Shown here piece by piece: positions 1 through 7,362 of a stretch of 64,000 nucleotides of DNA. Source of the stretch: Fibrobacter sp. UWB15 (GTDB lineage: Bacteria; Fibrobacterota; Fibrobacteria; Fibrobacterales; Fibrobacteraceae). Position numbers and translations under genes: made by a program. The DNA is taken from contig NZ_FXBA01000005.1 in NCBI RefSeq assembly GCF_900177705.1, forward strand, positions 1 to 64,000, given 5' to 3'. The notes below the pieces were generated by a model. That model was not told the origin of the DNA, searched no databases, and was given only the letters and a program-made list of their open reading frames with translations. Each line of letters opens with the position of its first letter. Position 1 is the first letter of the stretch.

Positions 1-189
1 AATCCCTGCGCTCACACCTGCGGCTAAAGTCTTGTCTTTAAAACGCTGCCACTGGCTGAAGCTGTTGAAGGTAATGTGGCCTGCGCAGGCGAGAAGTTTT
101 ATCTCCGCTCAAAAAGAGCCCCTATAAGACCTACTTTCTGAATATACCTTATTTTATGCGGGTTCGCAAGCGGTTAGACGCTGAAAAAA

Positions 190-501
190 TCAGAAAAATT
201 GGATAAAATCCTGCGATTTGGGCCATTTTTTTGGAGCCCTGGTGCTGCCGAAGTGGCTGTAGATTTCCAGGAATTCCCTGTCGGTGACGCTCAGCAGGCA
301 GACCGTGGAGCGGGGTTCGATTATATTGGCGATTCGTCGTCGGTGTGTCCTGCCGTTGTCCGCAGTGGTGCAGTAGCGGACGTACATTCCCCGTTGCACC
401 TTGCTGAATCCCTCTTTTTCTAGTTCCTTGACGAACCTGTCCATGTTTTGGCGGCCGCTCTTGCAGTGTCTTGGAAAATCGAAAATCGCTACGACCCACA
501 T
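190..501 (-). CDS. cas2: CRISPR-associated endonuclease Cas2 (type II style)
   Basis: This 103-residue protein has the normal Cas2 length and ferredoxin-like pattern. It opens with a hydrophobic beta strand ending in the Asp of IFDFP (D8), followed by a basic helix and the segment GFSKVQRGMYVRYC, which matches the Cas2 GF-x-x-x-Q-x-SVY-R region. The late VCLLSVTD strand is also typical. In the family, a Cas2 dimer bridges two Cas1 dimers during spacer integration. The start overlaps the 3' end of cas1 by 13 bp, so the two are translationally coupled. The CRISPR array would be expected just beyond the left edge; no direct repeats occur in the 189 bases left of the gene. Family assignment is secure; the subtype rests on Cas1. 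Confidence 0.9.
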   Translation of the reverse strand: MWVVAIFDFPRHCKSGRQNMDRFVKELEKEGFSKVQRGMYVRYCTTADNGRTHRRRIANIIEPRSTVCLLSVTDREFLEIYSHFGSTRAPKKWPKSQDFIQFF

Positions 502-1385
502 GCTACCCTCGGGTAGGCGATGTTTTTAGTTTCGCCCATGAAAAATTTTGCGACGGAAGCGGTGGTGTAGGTGAGACATGTTCCCAACTGCACCATCTGT
601 TCCCCGAAGGGAATGTTGGTGTAGAATAGTTCCAGAAAGGATGCCTTGACTTCTTTGTCCAACTTTTTCTTTTTGGCCGCGTGTAATTTGTATGCAATCT
701 GATCGATGAAGGGACGGTAGGGTTCCATGATGTCGTCTGCCAGCGGGAATGCGTCGTAATAGTTCCGGTGGAAAATTCCGAGGGAGGGCAGTAACCCGCT
801 CGCCATCAGAGCGCGTGCCGTTGCGGCTCGCAGGAGCGTGTAGCCGTAATTCAAAAAGTCGTTGGGGTGTTCGCCGAACCTGTCGCGGATGAACTCCTTG
901 CCGAAAAGTTCTCTCCAGTAGTATTGTGCGGCAAGTCCTTCGCGGTTGCTGGAATCCCCGCTAAGGACTCCGGTGGCGTATTTCAGGAGGCGGTCGTGTT
1001 TTTTGCCGAGGGACTTGAGATGAAGGGCCTGGTTCTTGATTTTTGCCTCCACGACATTTTTCCACATCTGCTTTTTTAGCGGTAGGGGTGCGTCCAGTTG
1101 CAGGCGGAAGTATTTTTCTTGCAGGGTGTTTGCGTCCAGGTTCATGAGCATGGATGACGGCATGTGCCTTTCGTTGCAGAATATGACGGCGACATTCTGC
1201 TCTGCCAGTTTGCCGATGAGCGGCGTGGTGAGAGATGCCGAATGGTTGTCGATGAGGATGATGGCGATATCCTCGATTGCCCTGAGCGTGACATTGTCGG
1301 GATCGTCCTTGTATGTGATTTTGAGCATGGAATTTTGGACCGAAAGCTGGACGGGGCTTTCGAATACGAGAGTCTGTTTGGGCAT
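489..1385 (-). CDS. cas1: CRISPR-associated integrase Cas1 (type II style)
   Basis: A 298-residue Cas1 of the NMENI/type II kind. The expected metal ligands are visible: E149 in NREGLAA, H206 in LGIFHRN and E221 in DDIMEPYRP. The N-terminal beta domain contains the ...EDIAIILIDN and AVIFC strands typical of Cas1. With Cas2 it captures and integrates spacers. The start is supported by an AAGGA ribosome site about 6 nt upstream. In type II-C loci cas9 normally lies directly upstream of cas1 on the same strand. Here the upstream 700 bases are non-coding and the next gene runs the other way, so cas9 is absent from its usual place. Type II assignment is by resemblance; no Cas9 is visible to confirm it. 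Confidence 0.92.
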   Translation of the reverse strand: MPKQTLVFESPVQLSVQNSMLKITYKDDPDNVTLRAIEDIAIILIDNHSASLTTPLIGKLAEQNVAVIFCNERHMPSSMLMNLDANTLQEKYFRLQLDAPLPLKKQMWKNVVEAKIKNQALHLKSLGKKHDRLLKYATGVLSGDSSNREGLAAQYYWRELFGKEFIRDRFGEHPNDFLNYGYTLLRAATARALMASGLLPSLGIFHRNYYDAFPLADDIMEPYRPFIDQIAYKLHAAKKKKLDKEVKASFLELFYTNIPFGEQMVQLGTCLTYTTASVAKFFMGETKNIAYPRVACGS

Positions 1386-1557
1386 GTTTATCCTTTTGTT
1401 GCTGAGTGTATTTGAAATATGCTAAAATTTAAGTCTCGAACGAGAAATTTCTAAAAAATGTTGAAATTACGCGTATTCTTGGCGATTTTTACAAAAAATA
1501 CCTTGCGCACTATTGAAAAGAAGGAGTTTTTTGCTTGCTTTTTTGACTTTTTTTAAA

Positions 1558-1649
1558 TTAGACCGAATGAAATACTAAAATCGTACCGATTGAAAATGTA
1601 AAATCAGACCGATTGTATTGACGAAATCAGACCGATTATGTAATGAATG
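1558..1649. repeat. Four-copy 23-bp tandem repeat (iteron-like)
   Basis: Four units start exactly 23 bp apart, at 1558, 1581, 1604 and 1627. The first 11 bases of each fit the consensus TCAGACCGATT (TTAGACCGAAT, TCGTACCGATT, then two perfect copies). The remaining 12 bases are A-rich and looser. The spacing is about two helical turns, so the cores face nearly the same side of the DNA. This suits a protein-binding array. The unit is too short and the intervening 12 bases too constrained for a CRISPR array. Confidence 0.8.
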
Positions 1650-1775
1650 GCGCAGCCTGCAAACGCCCCGATGGAGTAATCGTCGTGCCGATTACGGCAT
1701 TGAAAAATTAGTAAAAAGGTTGTTTTCCCGCGGCTCATAAAGAGCCCCCTTGACTGAGAGTACGCAATTACTTAT

Positions 1776-1789
1776 ATTACAATTGTAAT
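1776..1789. promoter_or_regulatory. 14-bp perfect palindrome
   Basis: ATTACAATTGTAAT reads the same on both strands. It lies in the gene-free region between the divergent cas1 and nuclease genes and could be an operator. No protein can be assigned to it. Confidence 0.4.
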
Positions 1790-2086
1790 TCGATAATCCT
1801 CGCGACAGTCGACATAGACCATTTGGTCCGTACGTGCATTCGCGGCGGGGCCCATCAACCTTCTTGACGGTCCTGTTGGATAGCTGGTAGGAAAATACCC
1901 TACTCGGGTTCATTCGAAAGAGTGACAGGTAACGCCGGGGAAAGCCCCCGCCAACAGAATCGCAAGATTATCCCATTCCACGCAAGGCGTGGAAACTCCA
2001 TTACAAAGCAAAAAAGCAAGGGCGTATAGTGCGTCGTTTTTACGGTGTATTCGCACCGTTGTGCAACCATTTTAAAGAGGATATCT

Positions 2087-3172
2087 ATGTCGAAAAAATC
2101 TATCAACATCTTGGACAAGGATTACATTCACTGGGTCAAGGAACTTTCTTCCCGTTATCGCAAGAGCCAGATCAAGGCGGCGGTAAAGGTAAATAGTGAA
2201 ATGTTGCGCTATTACTGGGAATTGGGGCGCGATATTGTAACCAAGCAGGCTGAAAATAAATATGGGAGCAACTTTTATGGTACGCTTAGTACTGATTTAA
2301 AGAAAGCAATCCCTAACGCCGAAGGGCTGTCTCCATCGAATATTCGCTATTCTAAAAGGTTTTTCCAACTATATAGTCCAGTCTTGGAAAATCTTCAGCA
2401 GGTTGCTGAAAAATCTCAAAGTCCTTTAGAACGACTTGAATCTACATTATTCTCTGTTCCGTGGGGGCACCACATGCTGCTCATCGATAAGTGCTCAGAG
2501 GCCCCACAAAAGGCCCTGTTTTTTGCCCGCCAGACGGTAGAAAATGGCTGGAGCCGTTCGTCCCTTTTGAATGCGCTTTCAAGTGACCTTTACGAGCGCC
2601 AGGGAAAGGCGTTGACGAATTTTGAGCGGACTCTCCCCGCCGAAACAAGCGATTTGGCCCAGGAACTGACGAAGGATCCTTACAATTTCGCGTTTACGGG
2701 TATTACGGGTCGCTACAACGAAAAACTGCTGAAAGATAGCCTGCTGAACAACATTACCCGTTTTCTTGTGGAATTGGGCACGGGATTTGCCTATGTCGGC
2801 AGGGAATATGGTATTATGGTGGGCGAAAGGGAGAAGTTCATGGATTTGCTTTTTTACAACCTGAATCTCTCTTGCTATGTCGTTGTCGAGGTGAAAATCG
2901 GGCGCTTTGAATTTGCCGATATCGGGCAACTGGGCGGATACATGGTGGCATGCAATCACATCCTTAAAAAGGAAGGGCGCGACAACCCGACAATCGGTCT
3001 GCTGATTTGCAAGGAAAAGGACAAGGTACAGGCACAGTACGCTCTGGAATCAAGTACGCAACCTATCTGTATCTCTGAATACGAACTGGAGAAATTCTAC
3101 CCTGAAAAGGTTGAAGGCACAATGCCCTCTATTGAGGAAATTGAGAAAAGATTGTGCGAAGAGCCGCTGTAA
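2087..3172 (+). CDS. DUF1016/YhcG-type PDDEXK nuclease
   Basis: The 361-residue protein matches the DUF1016 (YhcG) family: an N-terminal helical DUF1016_N region (YYWELGRDIV, SNIRYSKRFFQLY, PWGHHMLLI, WSRSSLLNAL) and a C-terminal PDDEXK-like nuclease domain. The catalytic pattern is D253 in FMDLLFYN followed by E268 and K270 in VVEVKIG, then a GQLGGYM helix. Family members are often found beside restriction or other defence genes, which fits the cas genes next door. The ATG at 2087 is preferred to an in-frame start 42 bp upstream because an AGAGG ribosome site (2076-2080) lies 6 nt before it. No partner gene is adjacent. The biological role is not known from the sequence. Confidence 0.85.
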   Translation: MSKKSINILDKDYIHWVKELSSRYRKSQIKAAVKVNSEMLRYYWELGRDIVTKQAENKYGSNFYGTLSTDLKKAIPNAEGLSPSNIRYSKRFFQLYSPVLENLQQVAEKSQSPLERLESTLFSVPWGHHMLLIDKCSEAPQKALFFARQTVENGWSRSSLLNALSSDLYERQGKALTNFERTLPAETSDLAQELTKDPYNFAFTGITGRYNEKLLKDSLLNNITRFLVELGTGFAYVGREYGIMVGEREKFMDLLFYNLNLSCYVVVEVKIGRFEFADIGQLGGYMVACNHILKKEGRDNPTIGLLICKEKDKVQAQYALESSTQPICISEYELEKFYPEKVEGTMPSIEEIEKRLCEEPL

Positions 3173-3176
3173 AATT

Positions 3177-3707
3177 TTACGGGTACTTTGCTCCGGGAAT
3201 GTCCTTGAGGATTTCTTTCCAGAAGTCGCGGAATTCCTTTTCGGTGACGGGGCCGCCGGCGGAAAGTAGGCGGTAGTGTTCGCCTTGCCAGACGTAATCG
3301 ACGGGGGAAGCGTCAAAGCCGTTGCGGGTGTAAAATTCGCGACGGCGGTTCCGGCGTTCGAGTTCTACGGCGTCCTTGGAATCTTCTTCGACTTCGATAT
3401 CAACGACGATGCGCGTGTCGGGGTGTTGCCTGCGGATGGCCTGCAGAATTTTCGAGCCGTATCCGCGGCTGCGCAGTTCTGGCACAACCGCGAAATAGAC
3501 GATGTTCGTGATGCTCCCGTGCGTGATGGCGTTCGAAAACCCACAGAACATATCTCCATCGAAAAATGCCCAGAATTCCCGCTTGATTTTGTCGTCGAGC
3601 AAATGCTTTATTGGAATCCGCTCGTTGGCCGGAAACGCCGATTCATACAGCGCCTTGACCTGCGGAAACCAGGAGGCATCTCTTGTGACATCGAAAAACT
3701 GGAGCAT
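3177..3707 (-). CDS. GNAT-family N-acetyltransferase
   Basis: A 176-residue protein with the GNAT fold pattern. The acetyl-CoA pyrophosphate loop is R79-S-R-G82-Y-G84, after the hydrophobic beta-4 strand TNIVYFAVVPEL. A C-terminal FYTRNGF segment matches the usual beta-5/alpha-4 region of GNAT enzymes. The long charged stretch VEEDSKDAVELERRNRRRE between them is unusual. The substrate cannot be predicted. It is convergent with the DUF1016 nuclease (4 bp between stops) and lies just downstream of the antitoxin gene on the same strand, so it may be co-transcribed with that module. Confidence 0.8.
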   Translation of the reverse strand: MLQFFDVTRDASWFPQVKALYESAFPANERIPIKHLLDDKIKREFWAFFDGDMFCGFSNAITHGSITNIVYFAVVPELRSRGYGSKILQAIRRQHPDTRIVVDIEVEEDSKDAVELERRNRRREFYTRNGFDASPVDYVWQGEHYRLLSAGGPVTEKEFRDFWKEILKDIPGAKYP

Positions 3708-3713
3708 GGCTGT

Positions 3714-4103
3714 CTACCAAAATAAGTTCCTGTAGCTAGTTCCGAGAGCGTCTGCGAGGCGATGGGCCATCTTGCGTCCGATGGGTTCTTTGCCTCGTTC
3801 CATGGCGGACACTTGTTGCTTGGTGATGCCAGCCTTATCGGCCAATTGTTGCTGCGTGTAACCGAAGGTGGTTCGCAAAAGTTTCAAACTTTCTGCTGGA
3901 GTGGTTTTGGACTCCATTTCTTTGAACCAATCGGTTTTTGAAATTTCGACATAGTCTTCGTCAGTTTCTTTAACTTCTTCCACATTGGGAAATGCTGACT
4001 TCAGGAATATGACAAGATAGTCGGGAATGTTTTTACCTTCAAAGGTGAAAATTGTCCCATTTTTGGCTTTGCTAGTAAGGCGCATTTTCACGGCTTCCAA
4101 CAT
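3714..4103 (-). CDS. HTH (XRE-type) antitoxin, HigA-like
   Basis: A 129-residue protein whose C-terminal half is a classic XRE/Cro helix-turn-helix: LLRTTFGYTQQQLADKAG, then ITKQQVSAMERGKEPIGRK. The N-terminal half is an unassigned region that could bind the toxin. The ATG at 4103 is chosen over one 18 bp upstream because a strong GGAGGT ribosome site precedes it with normal spacing. It overlaps the 3' end of the upstream toxin gene by 32 bp. Toxin-first order is that of HigBA modules. Such proteins usually repress their own operon. Confidence 0.85.
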   Translation of the reverse strand: MLEAVKMRLTSKAKNGTIFTFEGKNIPDYLVIFLKSAFPNVEEVKETDEDYVEISKTDWFKEMESKTTPAESLKLLRTTFGYTQQQLADKAGITKQQVSAMERGKEPIGRKMAHRLADALGTSYRNLFW

Positions 4104-4335
4104 AGGTGACCTCCAGTTCAATTCCTTTTACAGTTTCGATCCAACATGCTGCCCAGTGGTATGATAGGTGGCAATGGTATGTATTCGTCTTAACGAGTTT
4201 CTTGTAGTTAGGCCAGTTAGGTAGAATAGGACCTTTCTCCTCAAGATCTTTGACTAGTTTGACGAATAGTATTTGCTCCTTTTGGGGCATGAGCCTTACG
4301 GCTTTTAGAATTTTTGGTTTTGTTATTACTTTCAT
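4072..4335 (-). CDS. RelE/HigB-type toxin
   Basis: An 87-residue protein resembling a RelE-superfamily mRNA interferase: the dLEEKGP helix, WPNYKKL, the H-rich strand YHCHLSYHWAACW and the C-terminal VTYVGSRENAPY tail, all recognisable in this toxin family. It would act on ribosome-bound mRNA and be neutralised by the HTH protein encoded just downstream. A consensus promoter (TTGACA-17-TATATT on the minus strand, 4336-4364) abuts the ATG, so the transcript should begin a few codons inside this frame. Either initiation uses the next ATG (4290) or another promoter is used. The longer form fits the family better. Confidence 0.82.
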   Translation of the reverse strand: MKVITKPKILKAVRLMPQKEQILFVKLVKDLEEKGPILPNWPNYKKLVKTNTYHCHLSYHWAACWIETVKGIELEVTYVGSRENAPY

Positions 4336-4364
4336 AATATATGAAAATTCTTTCCTTGTGTCAA
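4336..4364 (-). promoter_or_regulatory. Consensus promoter of the toxin-antitoxin operon
   Basis: On the minus strand TTGACA (4364-4359) and TATATT (4341-4336) are 17 bp apart, an ideal housekeeping promoter. The -10 box directly touches the toxin ATG, which is hard to reconcile with initiation at that codon. Confidence 0.7.
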
Positions 4365-4512
4365 GATTTTTTCTTTACATCGTGCGAAAAGAAAAAAGCT
4401 AAAAACAAAATCCGCCAAAATTGAGAAACCCCTTGATTTTGCAAACAGGTGATTGCAACTATCAACAGAAAATTTTTTTACATGTGAATATGTCGCCTAT
4501 GGTTGTCAGCTA

Positions 4513-4542
4513 TTCACATAAAATGAACAGGAATGGTATATT
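4513..4542 (+). promoter_or_regulatory. Promoter of the SDR gene, predicted leaderless
   Basis: TTCACA (4513-4518), an 18-bp spacer and TATATT (4537-4542). Seven bases separate the -10 box from the ATG at 4550 and there is no Shine-Dalgarno. Confidence 0.6.
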
Positions 4543-4549
4543 TTCTCTC

Positions 4550-5260
4550 ATGAAATCGTTTGAAAATAAAGTGGTGGTGGTGACGGGCGGGGCGCACGGG
4601 ATTGGTGCAACTGTCGTGAGTGAATTCGAAAAAGAAGGCGCGAATGTCGCCTACATCGACATTCGTGAAAATCCCTGCTTTGTGGGGGACCTCTCCAAGA
4701 AGGAAGTCCTCGAAAAGTTTGCGCAGTTCGTGATTGAAAAGTACGGGCACGTGGATGTGCTGGTAAACAACGCGCTCCCGCTGATGAAGGGCATTGACGA
4801 ATGCAGTTACGAAGAATTCAGCTACGCGCTGGCTGTCGGCGTGACGGCCCCGTTCTACCTCGCGAAACTTTTCGCGCCGCATTTTGGGTCGGGTGCAAGT
4901 ATTATAAACATTTCCTCGAGTCGCGACCGCATGAGCCAACCGCAAACGGAAAGCTATACGGCGGCGAAGGGCGGAATTGCTGCCCTCACGCATGCACTGG
5001 CCGTGAGCTTTGCGGGCCGCGTGCGCGTAAACTCGATTTCGCCGGGCTGGATCGATACGGATTTCAAGACCTACGAAGGCCCCGATGCCACGCAGCAGCC
5101 CGCAGGCCGCGTCGGCAACCCGCTGGACATCGCGAACATGGTGCTTTACCTCGCGAGCGACAAGGCTGGTTTTATTACCGGCGAAAACGTCTGCATCGAC
5201 GGCGGCATGACCCGCCAGATGGTTTACCACAACGACTGCGGCTGGAAATTCGAAGGGTAA
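4550..5260 (+). CDS. Short-chain dehydrogenase/reductase
   Basis: A 236-residue SDR. The NAD(P)-binding Rossmann motif TGGAHGIG is at residues 12-19, followed by VLVNNA, then the catalytic Ser (IINISSS) and the Y-x-x-x-K pair in ESYTAAKGG, and the PGWIDT region. Near the C-terminus FITGENVCIDGGM is the usual SDR cofactor and oligomer segment. The true start is taken as the ATG at 4550, beginning MKSFENKVVVVTGG. The in-frame extension 43 codons upstream has no family match and crosses the promoter. Substrate unknown. The gene stands alone between the toxin-antitoxin pair and the ATPase. Confidence 0.9.
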   Translation: MKSFENKVVVVTGGAHGIGATVVSEFEKEGANVAYIDIRENPCFVGDLSKKEVLEKFAQFVIEKYGHVDVLVNNALPLMKGIDECSYEEFSYALAVGVTAPFYLAKLFAPHFGSGASIINISSSRDRMSQPQTESYTAAKGGIAALTHALAVSFAGRVRVNSISPGWIDTDFKTYEGPDATQQPAGRVGNPLDIANMVLYLASDKAGFITGENVCIDGGMTRQMVYHNDCGWKFEG

Positions 5261-5305
5261 AATGCGGAAGAACTTGCGTTATTCGTATGAAAAACGCAGA
5301 AATTG

Positions 5306-5334
5306 TTGCAAAATTGATATGAATAATGTAGATT
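5306..5334 (+). promoter_or_regulatory. Promoter of the AAA/DUF4143 gene, predicted leaderless
   Basis: TTGCAA (5306-5311), 17 bp, TAGATT (5329-5334), then seven bases to the GTG at 5342. No ribosome site is visible. Confidence 0.45.
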
Positions 5335-5341
5335 TTGAAGC

Positions 5342-6655
5342 GTGGAACGCGAAATACTGAAAAATTTCATAGAATGGAAGTCTGAGCCTGGGCGTAAGCC
5401 GTTGGTGGTGACCGGGGTGCGTCAGTGCGGAAAAACCTACGCAATCAAGGATTTTGGGAACCGTTTTTTTGAAAACCTGGCGTATTTCAATTTCGAGGGA
5501 AATACTGCCCTGCAGTCCATCTTCGAGTACGATTTCGATGTCACTCGCATTGTGATGGAACTGGAGCGCTATTCTAAGCAGAAAATTACAGATGGCAAGA
5601 CGCTTGTCTTTTTTGACGAAATCCAGGCGTGCCCCAAGGCCATAACGAGCCTGAAGTATTTCTGCGAAGATCGTTCCGGGCTTCATGTGATTGCTGCAGG
5701 ATCTCTCTTGGGAGTGGTTATCCGCAAGTCGGAAATTTCTTTCCCCGTGGGGAAGGTGGAACGCCTGCAGATGTTCCCCATGAGTTTTGAGGAATTCTTG
5801 ATGGCGATTGATGACGGCCGCTCTCTGCTCGAAGGTCTTTCGAACTATGACCTGCGTCGTGCGCTACCGGAAATGTACACGATTCCGTTACAGAATTATC
5901 TGAAACTTTATTACGTTGTCGGGGGTATGCCCGCTGCGGTAGCGTCTTTTGTACAGGAAAATGACTTTGAAAAAGTGGACCGAATCCTGAAAAACATTCT
6001 TTTGGATTATGGGGACGATTTTTCAAAGCATGCTCCTCCATCGGATATTCCGAAACTAGGGCTTATCTGGGATTCCGTTCCCAAGCAACTGGCAAAGGAC
6101 AACAACAAGTTCATGTTCTCGCATGTGAAGGCGGGCAAGCGTGCTGCTGATTTGGAAGATGCGCTGCAATGGCTTTTTAATGCGGGACTTTTGCACAAAC
6201 TGGAATGTGTGACGAACGCGGAACTGCCGCTATCGAACAATGCTAACGGCACGGTTTTCAAGGTCTATATGAGCGATGTCGGGTTACTGCGCGTGAAGTC
6301 TGGAATTGACGCCAGCACGATTCTTGAAGAAACACCGCTGTACGCAACTTTCAAGGGTGCGTTTACGGAAAACTATGTAATGAATGAACTTGTGAAGCAG
6401 GGGCTGCACCCTTATTTCTGGCGGTCTGAGAACAAGGCTGAACTCGATTTTCTGATTGAGATTAAAAACGAGTTGATGCCAATCGAAGTCAAGGCGGAAG
6501 AGCGCACGAAAGCGAAAAGCTATGGCGTCTTTTGCAAGAGGTTTTCGCCTAAGAAAGGATTCGTACTTTCGCAAAAGAATATCGCCGTGACGAATGACGG
6601 ACAAACGGAAACATTGCATTTACCGCTTTACCTATGCGGAAAGATTTTCCGTTGA
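5342..6655 (+). CDS. AAA ATPase with C-terminal DUF4143
   Basis: A 437-residue protein of the AAA_14/DUF4143 family. Walker A is GVRQCGKT at residues 25-32 and Walker B is LVFFDEIQ around residue 90. The C-terminal DUF4143 domain contains ELDFLIEI followed by PIEVKA, a PDDEXK-like pattern. The start is GTG at 5342: an in-frame stop lies 6 bp before it, and a TAGATT box seven bases upstream suggests a leaderless message. These ATPases are common accessory genes in gut bacteria. Their function is unsettled, although the nuclease-like motif suggests DNA binding or defence. It stands alone. Confidence 0.88.
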   Translation: MEREILKNFIEWKSEPGRKPLVVTGVRQCGKTYAIKDFGNRFFENLAYFNFEGNTALQSIFEYDFDVTRIVMELERYSKQKITDGKTLVFFDEIQACPKAITSLKYFCEDRSGLHVIAAGSLLGVVIRKSEISFPVGKVERLQMFPMSFEEFLMAIDDGRSLLEGLSNYDLRRALPEMYTIPLQNYLKLYYVVGGMPAAVASFVQENDFEKVDRILKNILLDYGDDFSKHAPPSDIPKLGLIWDSVPKQLAKDNNKFMFSHVKAGKRAADLEDALQWLFNAGLLHKLECVTNAELPLSNNANGTVFKVYMSDVGLLRVKSGIDASTILEETPLYATFKGAFTENYVMNELVKQGLHPYFWRSENKAELDFLIEIKNELMPIEVKAEERTKAKSYGVFCKRFSPKKGFVLSQKNIAVTNDGQTETLHLPLYLCGKIFR

Positions 6656-6709
6656 CCATGATGGCCGGCGGCGAACACTGGTTCCACACCGCTATATTAA
6701 TAAAACCAT

Positions 6710-6754
6710 TTAAGGGTGTAAATTCTGTTATTTTTGCAAAATATACCCCCTTAA
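6710..6754. repeat. Inverted repeat in the 6656-6844 gap
   Basis: TTAAGGGTGTA (6710-6720) and TACCCCCTTAA (6744-6754) form near-perfect arms around an AT-rich loop. It may end transcription from the ATPase gene or be an operator. There is no T-run directly after it. Confidence 0.35.
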
Positions 6755-6810
6755 CCTTGGTTTTTGTCTAGTAATAGTGAAGGAGTATGGCAATAAAAAT
6801 ATTTAACCTA

Positions 6811-6839
6811 TTGACGGTTATTAAATAATAACCTATATT
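6811..6839 (+). promoter_or_regulatory. Promoter with operator in its spacer
   Basis: TTGACG (6811-6816) and TATATT (6834-6839) are 17 bp apart. The spacer is almost entirely an inverted repeat, GGTTATT-AAAT-AATAACC (6816-6833). A repressor there would block the promoter. The HTH protein encoded downstream is the obvious candidate. Confidence 0.65.
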
Positions 6840-6844
6840 AAATT

Positions 6845-6883
6845 ATGCCGAAGATATTTGAAAGGGGTGGAATCTCTTTATGA
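6845..6883 (+). pseudogene. 12-codon remnant of a DUF4160 gene
   Basis: The short frame encodes MPKIFERGGISL and stops at a TGA overlapping the ATG of the DUF2442 gene. DUF4160 proteins, the usual upstream partner of DUF2442, begin with MPKIFE- or MPTIS-type sequences. I read this as the 5' stub left by an internal deletion. The promoter -10 box ends five bases before its ATG. It could alternatively be a leader peptide whose stop couples translation to the next gene. Confidence 0.45.
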
Positions 6884-7302
6884 ACGAGATTTCGGAAAAA
6901 GACGTAAAAAGGCTTTGGGTTGAGAAAGACGCTGTTTGTGTCGAACTGAAAGACGGCCGAATCGGGCGTGAACTCATCCGAGATTATGAACCGCTGCGGA
7001 AGGCTACGCGAAAGCAGTTGGAGAACTGCCGCGTAGATTGCGATGGCGTGTGGTTTGACGATCTGGACGAGGGCCTGGAACTTTCGGGATTCTTTTCGCC
7101 GAAAAAAACGAATCCCATTGGCCGCGTATTTTGGCTGTTCCCCGAACTTAATGCTTCGGCGTTTGCCCGCCGATTGGGGATCCCTCAGCCCCTGTTCGCC
7201 GCATACGTAAACGGAACGAAGAAACCCTCTTTGGCAAGGAAGAAACTCATTGACGAAGAACTGCGCCGTATCGGCAGGGAACTGCTGAAAACCGTGGCGT
7301 AG
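6880..7302 (+). CDS. DUF2442 domain protein with C-terminal HTH
   Basis: A 140-residue protein. Residues about 5-75 match DUF2442 (ending GVWFDDLDEGLELSGFF, equivalent to the family's LDEDLSLEGLF). The C-terminal third, SAFARRLGIPQPLFAAYVNG followed by TKKPSLARK, is a helix-turn-helix of the kind found in longer DUF2442 proteins. The family usually sits after a DUF4160 gene in a small toxin-antitoxin-like pair. Here only a stub of that gene remains. The palindrome within the promoter spacer (6816-6833) suggests autoregulation. A ribosome site AAAGGGGTGG lies before the ATG. Confidence 0.82.
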   Translation: MNEISEKDVKRLWVEKDAVCVELKDGRIGRELIRDYEPLRKATRKQLENCRVDCDGVWFDDLDEGLELSGFFSPKKTNPIGRVFWLFPELNASAFARRLGIPQPLFAAYVNGTKKPSLARKKLIDEELRRIGRELLKTVA

Positions 7303-7318
7303 TGGATTAGGGAATAAT

Positions 7319-7324
7319 TATATT
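7319..7324 (+). promoter_or_regulatory. Likely -10 box for the FISUMP gene
   Basis: TATATT lies 38 bp before the ATG at 7363, giving a leader of about 30 nt. A GAAGGA ribosome site precedes the ATG. No clear -35. Confidence 0.4.
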
Positions 7325-7362
7325 TCCACTGGATAAATGTAGCCGATGGGCGAAGGATTTTT

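Larger units (their letters stand above)
1386..2086. other. 700-bp gene-free region between cas1 and the nuclease
   Basis: I see no convincing gene here. The left half (1386-1560) is AT-rich and should hold the cas1 promoter. It is followed by a 23-bp tandem repeat (1558-1649). The right half (1740-2045) is more GC-rich and full of small inverted repeats: GGCTC/GAGCC at 1733-1747, a perfect 14-bp palindrome at 1776-1789, GACCA/TGGTC near 1817-1828, and a perfect 8-bp stem at 1976-1994. A 73-codon minus-strand reading frame (1692-1913) has no ribosome site and no recognisable family. By position a tracrRNA could lie here, but without the CRISPR repeat the anti-repeat cannot be recognised. Confidence 0.6.

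Noticed and set aside
1-189. CRISPR repeats beside cas2
   Set aside because: No direct repeat longer than a few bases was found in this stretch. The array, if any, is outside the window.
1558-1649. CRISPR array
   Set aside because: The 23-bp period with an 11-bp core does not match type II repeats (about 36 bp with 30-bp spacers), and the bases between cores are not unique spacers.
1692-1913. 73-codon minus-strand frame in the cas1-nuclease gap
   Set aside because: No ribosome site, no family, and it spans several hairpins, so it is more likely non-coding.
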